Shown: positions 1 through 7,462 of the stretch, in pieces
Position numbering within the stretch: the stretch's first letter is position 1
Layout: every line of letters starts with the position of its first letter
DNA from: Pseudomonadota bacterium
Lineage (GTDB): Bacteria; Pseudomonadota; Gammaproteobacteria; Xanthomonadales; Xanthomonadaceae
Direction of reading: 5' to 3'
Assembly (NCBI GenBank): GCA_019348095.1
Contig: JAHWKC010000106.1
Span: 1 to 7,462 of the forward strand
DNA: 7,462 nucleotides
The notes under the pieces: generated by a model
What the model was told of the DNA's origin: nothing
Seen by the model: the letters and a program-made list of their open reading frames with translations, nothing else
Databases searched by the model: none
Position numbers and translations under genes: made by a program

Positions 1-678
1 CAGCCCGAGCCGCAGCCCGAACCGGAGCCGCAGCCCGAACCGGAGCCCACCCCCGTGCCGCCGCCGGCGCAGGGCCCGGAGCCGAAGCCCGATGCGGGCG
101 CGGGCGATCTCACCTTCGGTCTCGCGCTCGCCTACGAGGACGGCCGCGTCGTCGACTACGCCTACAAGCCGGACGAGCCGGCGAGCGACCTCGTCACGAA
201 CGAGGTCTTCGTCTTCGACCCCGCGCCGGCGCTCGACCTGCTCGACGAGCTCGGCGCGGCCGCCGGGGACGAAGGCCTGTCCGACCTCGGGGACGAGCTG
301 CTCCCGCGACTGGTCAAGGAGGGCGGTGCGCGCGAGCACCGCTTCGAGGGCTACTGGCGCGACGTCGGCACGGTGCAGGCGTACTGGGCGGCGCACATGG
401 ACCTGCTCGACGACCGCCCCCCCTTCGATCCTGGAGACCCCGACTGGCCGGTGCTGACCGTCGGGGGGCACCGCCGGCCGGCGCGCGTACGCCCCGGTGC
501 CGACCTCGATGACGCCCTGCTGTCCCCGGCCGCCGACGTGGCCGGCGCCGTACGCCGCTCGGTGCTCTCGCCGGGGGTCGTCGTCGAGGCGTGGGCCGAG
601 GTCGTCGACAGCGCCGACCCGGAGGCTGCCGAGGCGGCCCGCCGCAGCGCCCGGCTCGCGCGCAGCCGCCTCAGCTGA
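1..678 (+). CDS. GlgC-like glucose-1-phosphate adenylyltransferase family protein, 3' part
   Basis: The frame is open from base 1, so the gene enters from outside the window; 225 residues are visible, against about 400 for the family. GlgC enzymes join ATP and glucose-1-phosphate to ADP-glucose for glycogen or trehalose synthesis in the cytoplasm. Visible GlgC marks are YAYKPDEPASD (Lys56 of the fragment sits in the KP motif that binds glucose-1-phosphate in the family), TNEVFVFDP, and FEGYWRDVGTVQAYWAAHMDLL near residues 115-136. A short run of left-handed beta-helix-like sequence follows at about 165-200. Two things are odd. The first ~33 residues are a Gln/Pro/Glu repeat where the catalytic core should be. 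The C-terminus ends early in an Ala/Arg-rich tail (ADPEAAEAARRSARLARSRLS) instead of the full beta-helix domain. Wording resembles actinobacterial homologues. Family is fairly secure; whether this copy is functional or itself chimeric is open. Confidence 0.72.
   Translation, partial: QPEPQPEPEPQPEPEPTPVPPPAQGPEPKPDAGAGDLTFGLALAYEDGRVVDYAYKPDEPASDLVTNEVFVFDPAPALDLLDELGAAAGDEGLSDLGDELLPRLVKEGGAREHRFEGYWRDVGTVQAYWAAHMDLLDDRPPFDPGDPDWPVLTVGGHRRPARVRPGADLDDALLSPAADVAGAVRRSVLSPGVVVEAWAEVVDSADPEAAEAARRSARLARSRLS
13..48 (+). repeat. 18-bp tandem repeat encoding QPEPEP
   Basis: Two adjacent copies of an 18-base unit (CAGCCCGAACCGGAGCCG, the second differing only in its last base) follow a related 12-base unit at 1-12. 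In the GlgC frame they encode Gln-Pro-Glu-Pro units. The repeat touches the window edge, so its full length is unknown. It could be a genuine proline-rich linker or a repeat at which reads were joined. Confidence 0.7.
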
Positions 679-720
679 TCCCGGACGACGGCGCGGACGG
701 GCGCTGTCGGGGGGCGCCTC

Positions 721-733
721 TACGCTCGGGCGG
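721..733 (+). promoter_or_regulatory. Candidate leaderless actinobacterial -10 element
   Basis: TACGCT at 721-726 fits the actinobacterial TANNNT -10 pattern and is followed by exactly seven bases (CGGGCGG) before the GTG at 734. Transcription would then begin at or one base before the start codon, giving a leaderless mRNA, which is common in Actinobacteria. No convincing -35 box is seen at the usual distance, and no Shine-Dalgarno sequence precedes the GTG at normal spacing, which fits the leaderless reading. The rest of the 55-base gap after the GlgC-like gene shows nothing else. Confidence 0.35.
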
Positions 734-2464
734 GTGCTGAGCCTGATGGACACCCGGACCCGGCGCGTCGAGCCCATCGAGCCCCTCACTCCGGGGCTGC
801 TGACCGTCTACGCCTGCGGGCCGACCGTCTACCGCTACGCCCACGTCGGCAACCTGCGGACCTTCCTGCTCACCGACCTGATCCGTCGCACGGCCGAGAA
901 GCGCGGCCTGCGGGTGCGGCTGGTGCAGAACATCACCGACGTCGGCCACCTCGCCGACGACACGGCCATCGACTCCACCGGCGAGGACAAGCTGCTCGCG
1001 CAGGCACGGCTGGAGGACAAGAGCCCGTTCGTCATCGCCCGCTTCTACGAGGACGCCTTCCACCGCGACCTCGCGCTGCTGAACGTCCGTCCCGCGGACG
1101 CCTATCCCCGCGCGTCGGAGTGGATCGACTCGATGATCGCGCTGATCTCGCGCCTCGTCGACGACGGCCACGCCTACGTCGGGGAGGACGGCTCGGTCTA
1201 CTTCGCCGCGCAGAGCTACTCGTCGTACGGCCAGCTGTCCGGCAACCGGCTCGAGGACCTGCGGGCCGGCCGGATCCCGATCTACGAGCCGGGCCTGGCG
1301 GACCTCGTCAAGCGCAACGCCCAGCGGCTGACCGTCACCACCGAGATACGCGAGGTGACGGCGCGCGCCGGCATCGTCTTCGTCTGCGTCAACACACCGC
1401 CGATGTACTCGGGCGACGCCGACCTCTCCGCGGTCTACTCGGTCGTCGAGGCGATACCGGCCTCCGACCGGCACGCGCTCGTCATGAAGTCGACGGTGCC
1501 CGCCGGCACCGGCGCCTCCATAAAGCGGGTGCTCGCCGCTGAGGGCAAGCAGGGGCTGTCGTACGTCTCGTGCCCCGAGTTCCTCAAGGAGGGCGACGCG
1601 GTCGGCGATTTCATGCGCCCCGACCGGATCGTGATCGGCGCCAGCAGCGAAGCCGCGGTAGAACCGCTCAAGCGCCTGTACGCGCCGTTCAACCGCAACC
1701 ACGACCGGGTGGTGGTGATGGACGTGCGTTCGGCTGAGCTGACCAAGTACGCCGCCAACGCGATGCTCGCCACCAAGATCAGTTTCATGAACGAGATCGC
1801 CAACATTGCCGAGCGGGTCGGCGCCGATGTCGAAATGGTGCGCCAGGGCATTGGCTCGGACCAGCGCATCGGCTGGCAGTTCATCTATCCCGGCGCCGGA
1901 TACGGCGGCTCGTGCTTTCCCAAGGACGTGCAGGCGCTGGCGCGCACCGCGCAGCATCTCGGCTATGAGCCGCAGTTGCTCGGCGCGGTCGAGTCGGTCA
2001 ACGAACGCCAGAAGAGCCACCTGTTCGAGTTGATCACCCGGCACTACAGCCAGAGCCTGGCCGGCAAGACATTCGCGGTGTGGGGACTGGCGTTCAAGCC
2101 AAACACCGACGACATGCGCGAAGCCTCCAGCCGGCGCCTGCTCGCGCATCTGTGGGAGGCCGGCGCGCGGGTGCAGGCCTACGACCCGGAAGCCGGCGAT
2201 GAAGCCCGCCGCGTGTTCGGCGAACGCGACGACCTGGTGTTGTGCGACTCGGAGTACGCTGCCGTCGACGGTGCCGACGCGCTGGTGGTGGTGACCGAAT
2301 GGAAGCAGTTCCGCAGCCCCGATTTCGGGCGCCTGCGTGCTTCGCTGCGCGACGCGGTGATGTTCGACGGGCGCAACCTCTACCAGCCCGACGACGTCGA
2401 GGCGGCGGGGATCGGCTACTACGGCATCGGGCGTGGCCGCTCGATCACCCATCGCCGGCAATGA
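734..2464 (+). CDS. Chimeric frame: CysRS-like N-terminus joined to UDP-glucose 6-dehydrogenase
   Basis: This frame of 576 residues has two unrelated parts. Residues 1-179 match the N-terminal catalytic region of cysteinyl-tRNA synthetase or its actinobacterial paralogue: zinc ligand Cys28 in CGPTVY, HVGN at 37-40 as the HIGH motif, NITDVGHLADD, and YGQLSGNRLEDLRAG. The remaining zinc ligands, KMSKS and the anticodon domain are absent. From residue 180 it is UDP-glucose dehydrogenase, which oxidises UDP-glucose to UDP-glucuronate with NAD for surface polysaccharides. It has STVPAGT, PEFLKEG (Glu282), catalytic-type Lys338 in ELTKYAANAML, nucleophile Cys394 in GYGGSCFPKD, and FKPNTDDMRE. The first ~55 Ugd residues, including the GxGxxG NAD-binding loop, are missing, so neither enzyme should work. 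GTG 734 is chosen because LSLMDTRTRRVEP aligns with family N-termini (MLxLxDTRTR); ATG 746 is possible. In-frame sequence extending upstream to 497 is a shadow of the GlgC-like gene. Confidence 0.75.
   Translation: MLSLMDTRTRRVEPIEPLTPGLLTVYACGPTVYRYAHVGNLRTFLLTDLIRRTAEKRGLRVRLVQNITDVGHLADDTAIDSTGEDKLLAQARLEDKSPFVIARFYEDAFHRDLALLNVRPADAYPRASEWIDSMIALISRLVDDGHAYVGEDGSVYFAAQSYSSYGQLSGNRLEDLRAGRIPIYEPGLADLVKRNAQRLTVTTEIREVTARAGIVFVCVNTPPMYSGDADLSAVYSVVEAIPASDRHALVMKSTVPAGTGASIKRVLAAEGKQGLSYVSCPEFLKEGDAVGDFMRPDRIVIGASSEAAVEPLKRLYAPFNRNHDRVVVMDVRSAELTKYAANAMLATKISFMNEIANIAERVGADVEMVRQGIGSDQRIGWQFIYPGAGYGGSCFPKDVQALARTAQHLGYEPQLLGAVESVNERQKSHLFELITRHYSQSLAGKTFAVWGLAFKPNTDDMREASSRRLLAHLWEAGARVQAYDPEAGDEARRVFGERDDLVLCDSEYAAVDGADALVVVTEWKQFRSPDFGRLRASLRDAVMFDGRNLYQPDDVEAAGIGYYGIGRGRSITHRRQ
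1256..1285 (+). other. Junction 1: CysRS-like sequence to Ugd sequence
   Basis: Up to LEDLRAG the protein follows CysRS, where the family continues through the rest of the catalytic domain. From GRIPIYEPGLADL it follows Ugd, whose usual wording here is LxxGxIPIYEPGL. The switch falls in codons 176-183, inside a stretch (CTGCGGGCCGGCCGG) that could belong to either gene. A join at shared short sequence suits read mis-joining or microhomology recombination. No mobile element, target duplication or linker is visible at the join. Confidence 0.7.
1590..1645 (+). other. Junction 2: change of lineage inside the Ugd sequence
   Basis: Before this stretch the Ugd wording (VNTPPMYSGDADLSAVYSVVEAIPASD, SYVSCPEF) resembles actinobacterial enzymes, and three ATA isoleucine codons occur at 1346, 1454 and 1520. 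After it, the wording (LYAPFNRNHDRVVVMDVRSAELTKYAANAML) is that of Xanthomonadaceae Ugd, and I see no ATA codon for the rest of the frame. The change falls in the strongly conserved GDFMRPDRIVIG region, where two homologous genes could be joined in frame. The exact point cannot be placed by eye. Confidence 0.5.
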
Positions 2465-2691
2465 CGGCTGGCATCGAGCAGCGCGTGGTCGAACTGGAAA
2501 CCCGCCTGGCGTTCCAGGAACATGCGCTGGGTGAATTGAGCGACGCGCTAGCGGCTGCGCGCGACGAGGAAGCGCGCAATACTCTGCTGCTGCACCGGGC
2601 GCTGGAGGAGTTGCGGCAACTGCGCATGTCCTTGTCCGCCGATCCGCAGTCGCCCGATCCGGCCAGCGAGCCGCCGCCCCCGCATTACTGA
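2461..2691 (+). CDS. slyX: SlyX family protein
   Basis: A 76-residue protein with the marks of SlyX: an N-terminal IEQRVVELETRLAFQEHALGELSDAL coiled-coil region (about residues 5-30), a second helical stretch rich in Glu, Leu and Arg (about 36-55), and the family's C-terminal PPPHY. Length is normal for SlyX. The molecular function of SlyX is not established; the name comes from its position beside slyD in enterobacteria. There is no signal peptide or membrane segment, so it should be cytoplasmic and probably self-associating through the coiled coil. Its ATG overlaps the stop of the dehydrogenase frame as ATGA at 2461-2464, which implies translational coupling, and no separate ribosome binding site is needed. 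The next gene follows after 8 bases. Confidence 0.9.
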   Translation: MTAGIEQRVVELETRLAFQEHALGELSDALAAARDEEARNTLLLHRALEELRQLRMSLSADPQSPDPASEPPPPHY

Positions 2692-2699
2692 ACGCCGCA

Positions 2700-3386
2700 A
2701 TGACCGACAGCCTCCGCAACCAGTTGATGGGACTGGGCTTCAAGCCTCCCCAGCCAGAAGCCAAGCCCGCACGCAGGCCCGAGGACCGGCCTGCGCGCAA
2801 GCCCGACCCGAAGCGCGCGCGCCACGAGGGGCAGCCCCAGCGGCCGCATGAGCGCGGCCGCGGCGCCGGCGCTCCTGCGGGCGGGCGCAACGCAGCCCCG
2901 GCGCGGAGCGGGGCCAGGCCGGGCCAGGCCCGTCCGGGGCAGGGCAAGCCGCGCTCGCGCGAGGACATCGATCTGGCCAAGGCCTATGCGATCCGTGCCC
3001 AACGCGAGAAGGACGAGCGCATCGCGGCGGAAAAGGCCAGGCAGGAAGAAGCACGCCAGCGCCGCGAAGCCCGGGCGAAGCTGGCCGAACTGGTCAAGGG
3101 CAAGGCGCTCAACGCCGCCGACGCCGAGATCGCGCGGCACTTCCCCTATGGCGGCAAGATCAAGCGCATCCACGTCACGCCAGCGCAGCTCAAGTCGCTC
3201 AACGCCGGCGAGCTTGGCGTGCTGCAGATGGACGGCCGCTATCTGCTGGTCACCGCCGAGCTGCTGGCGCAGGCCGAGCAGGTGTTTGCGCCCGCGGTGG
3301 CGCTGAAGGTCGACCCGGACGCGCCGGCCGAGGACGACCCCTACGCCGATCCGCAGTACCAGGTCCCCGACGACCTGGTCTGGTAA
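2700..3386 (+). CDS. DUF2058 (YaiL-like) nucleoprotein/polynucleotide-associated family protein
   Basis: A 228-residue protein with three parts. Residues 1-15 (MTDSLRNQLMGLGFK) match the short N-terminal helix of DUF2058/YaiL proteins. Residues 16-86 are a low-complexity linker rich in Pro, Arg, Gly and Lys, strongly basic and probably disordered. Residues 87-135 form a charged helix (AYAIRAQREKDERIAAEKARQEEA). A globular end follows with GGKIKRIHVTPAQLKSLNAGELGVLQMDGRYLLV and the family signature DDPYADPQYQVPDDLVW at the extreme C-terminus. The family is annotated as nucleoid- or polynucleotide-associated, but its exact role is not known; the basic linker would suit nucleic acid binding (inference). 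The linker is longer than I recall for the E. coli protein. ATG 2700 lies 8 bases after slyX with no strong Shine-Dalgarno sequence, so it is probably read from the same transcript. Confidence 0.85.
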   Translation: MTDSLRNQLMGLGFKPPQPEAKPARRPEDRPARKPDPKRARHEGQPQRPHERGRGAGAPAGGRNAAPARSGARPGQARPGQGKPRSREDIDLAKAYAIRAQREKDERIAAEKARQEEARQRREARAKLAELVKGKALNAADAEIARHFPYGGKIKRIHVTPAQLKSLNAGELGVLQMDGRYLLVTAELLAQAEQVFAPAVALKVDPDAPAEDDPYADPQYQVPDDLVW

Positions 3387-3465
3387 ACGCTGCGGAGCAC
3401 CGGTGAGGCTGGATGCCGCCGCGGTTCCCACCGATAACCCACGTTTCCACCAGAGCCTTCCTGCC

Positions 3466-4604
3466 ATGTCGCGAACCTCGTCTTTCCGGCTCCGACGGCT
3501 GCGTCGTGGCTTTGCGCAACTGGCGATGCGGCTTGTGTTCGGTACGTCGAAGCCATCGGATGGCGCTCCGCTGCCGCGTGCGGGGATCTACCGGATACTG
3601 GTTTGTCACATCAGTCACACCCTGGGCAACGCGCTGCTGCTGACGCCGCTGATCCAGGAGTTGCAAGCGGCCTACCCGGGGGCGCGGATCGACATCGTCA
3701 CCCGCAGTCCGGTGGCCGAGGCGATCTACGGCCGCTATTTCAACGTCGGTCGCATCTTCAAGCTGCCCGGGCACGGCTTCGGCCATCCGTGGCAATACCT
3801 GCGCCAATGGCGTGGGCTGCGCCGCGAGCACTACGACCTGGTGGTCGATCCGGATCCGCAGTCGCAGACCGGACGGCTGCTGACGATGATGGCCAAGGGC
3901 CGGCGCACGCTTGGCTTCGACAGCCCCAAGAAGAGCGGCGAGGTGACGCATTCGGTCGCCATCGCCGATGCGCCGCGAAGCGTCGGGCAACGTTCGGTGT
4001 TCCTGCTGCGTGCCGCGCTCGGCCAGGTGCCCGGGCGTGCACCGTATCCGGTGCCCGACATTCGCCTCGACGCGCGCGAGCGCGAGCAGGGGCGCGAAGC
4101 GCTCGCGCGGTTGCTTGCATCGCATGGATTGTCGCCGGCGCCCAACGGTGTGATCGGTGTTTTCGCCAACGCGACCGGCGGCAAGCTGCTTCCCACCGAC
4201 TGGTGGGCGCAGTTCCTGCAGACCCTGGAGCCGCTCAGCGAGGGGTACCACATCGTCGAAATCGTGCCCGCGTTCGGTCGTTCGCTGCTCGGGTCGCGCT
4301 ATCCGGCGTATTTTTCCAGCGACCTGCGCAAGCTTGCCAGCGTGTTGTCGGCCTTGTCGGTATACGCAAGCGCCGACTGCGGGGTCATGCATCTCGCCTG
4401 CGCATCGCGCGCGCCGACCTACGGCATCTTCACTGCGACCGATGCCGACGAATGGGGTGGTTACGGTCCGGGCAACCATGTGATCCGTGCGTACGACATG
4501 GCGCCGGCGGACGTCGCAAGAGAGCTCATCCATATCGCGAACGGCAAAGAAGTTGCGGTTGCACGCGCGGAGGCGCTCGTCGCGAGCCCAGTGCTGCCTG
4601 CAGG

Positions 4605-4608
<4 letters not shown>
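3466..4608 (+). CDS. Glycosyltransferase family 9 (heptosyltransferase-like) protein
   Basis: A 380-residue GT-B fold glycosyltransferase of family GT9, which includes the WaaC/WaaF/WaaQ ADP-heptose:LPS heptosyltransferases. The N-terminal Rossmann half begins at [38 protein letters not shown] (about 41-78). [19 protein letters not shown] follows at 124-142. The C-terminal half holds the donor-site stretch [12 protein letters not shown] (236-247) and [34 protein letters not shown] (302-335), where Asp304 and His309 match the family's D-x-G-x-x-H. It should act at the inner face of the membrane on lipid-linked glycans; donor and acceptor cannot be read. The N-terminus is Arg-rich with no signal peptide. 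One oddity is LGN at 53-55 where heptosyltransferases usually have GD. ATG 3466 is preferred over in-frame GTG 3403: the intervening codons are unlike the gene (AGG, CCA, CTT), although GGAG precedes the GTG. Confidence 0.85.
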
Positions 4609-7424
<2,816 letters not shown>

Positions 7425-7431
7425 GGCAGAG

Positions 7432-7438
7432 CCTTTTT
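7432..7438 (-). promoter_or_regulatory. Ribosome binding site of metH
   Basis: On the minus strand AAAAAGG is followed by seven bases and then GTG at 7424. The spacing favours GTG 7424 as the start; from the same site ATG 7418 would be 13 bases away, which is long. Confidence 0.5.
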
Positions 7439-7440
7439 GA

Positions 7441-7460
7441 CGCGGATGAGCGCGGATGGA
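7441..7460. repeat. 10-bp tandem repeat upstream of metH
   Basis: CGCGGATGAG and CGCGGATGGA stand in tandem at 7441-7450 and 7451-7460, followed by CA at the window edge. Direct repeats of a CGCGGAT core are, as I recall, a common intergenic repeat in Xanthomonadaceae and relatives. The element runs out of the window, so its extent and type cannot be fixed. Confidence 0.4.
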
Positions 7461-7462
7461 CA

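Noticed and set aside
497..733. Upstream extension of the chimeric frame to an ATG at 497
   Set aside because: It overlaps the end of the GlgC-like gene in another frame and is Ser/Arg/Pro-rich; the CysRS family N-terminus aligns from 734.
671..2980. Long minus-strand frame of 769 residues opposite the chimeric frame, slyX and the start of the DUF2058 gene
   Set aside because: It is antisense to well-recognised proteins, has no recognisable motif and a composition typical of the reverse complement of GC-rich codons.
3250..4533. Minus-strand frame of 427 residues
   Set aside because: Antisense to the DUF2058 end and the GT9 gene, with no recognisable domain.

Overview
Two kinds of sequence meet in this window. 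From about 1600 to the end it reads as one consistent genome: a high-GC gammaproteobacterium of the Xanthomonadaceae/Lysobacteraceae (Lysobacter-like). The support is the wording of the UDP-glucose dehydrogenase C-terminal half, a SlyX-DUF2058-GT9 gene string, a MetH that lacks the homocysteine domain (the split form I recall from this family), and a GTAG-type REP doublet. From 1 to about 1600 the coding style and protein relatives look actinobacterial: a GlgC-like protein, a CysRS-like protein with HVGN as its HIGH motif, and an apparently leaderless start. These assignments come from recalled family sequences, not from a search.

Layout, plus strand: 1-678 is the 3' part of a GlgC-like nucleotidyltransferase, with a QPEP-rich stretch at the window edge and an unusual short tail. 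734-2464 is one open frame in which the first ~179 residues of a CysRS-like protein run in frame into a UDP-glucose 6-dehydrogenase that has lost its NAD-binding N-terminus. The dehydrogenase part itself changes style near 1600. I read this frame as a chimera, more likely an assembly or library artefact than a natural fusion. It is followed without a break by slyX (2461-2691, ATGA overlap), a DUF2058/YaiL-like gene (2700-3386) and a GT9 heptosyltransferase-like gene (3466-4608), which look like one transcription unit.

Minus strand: 4605-7424 is metH, carrying the folate, cobalamin and reactivation modules. It converges on the GT9 gene so tightly that both stop codons lie in one CTAG. Inside metH, at 5238-5330, an inverted pair of REP sequences sits in frame and adds about 31 codons to the reactivation domain. 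A short tandem repeat lies just upstream of metH at the window end.

The genes do not form an obvious single system. Ugd and the GT9 enzyme both fit cell-surface polysaccharide/LPS synthesis; MetH belongs to methionine and one-carbon metabolism. The items most worth a second look are the in-frame REP doublet in metH and the double chimeric junction in the first 1.65 kb.
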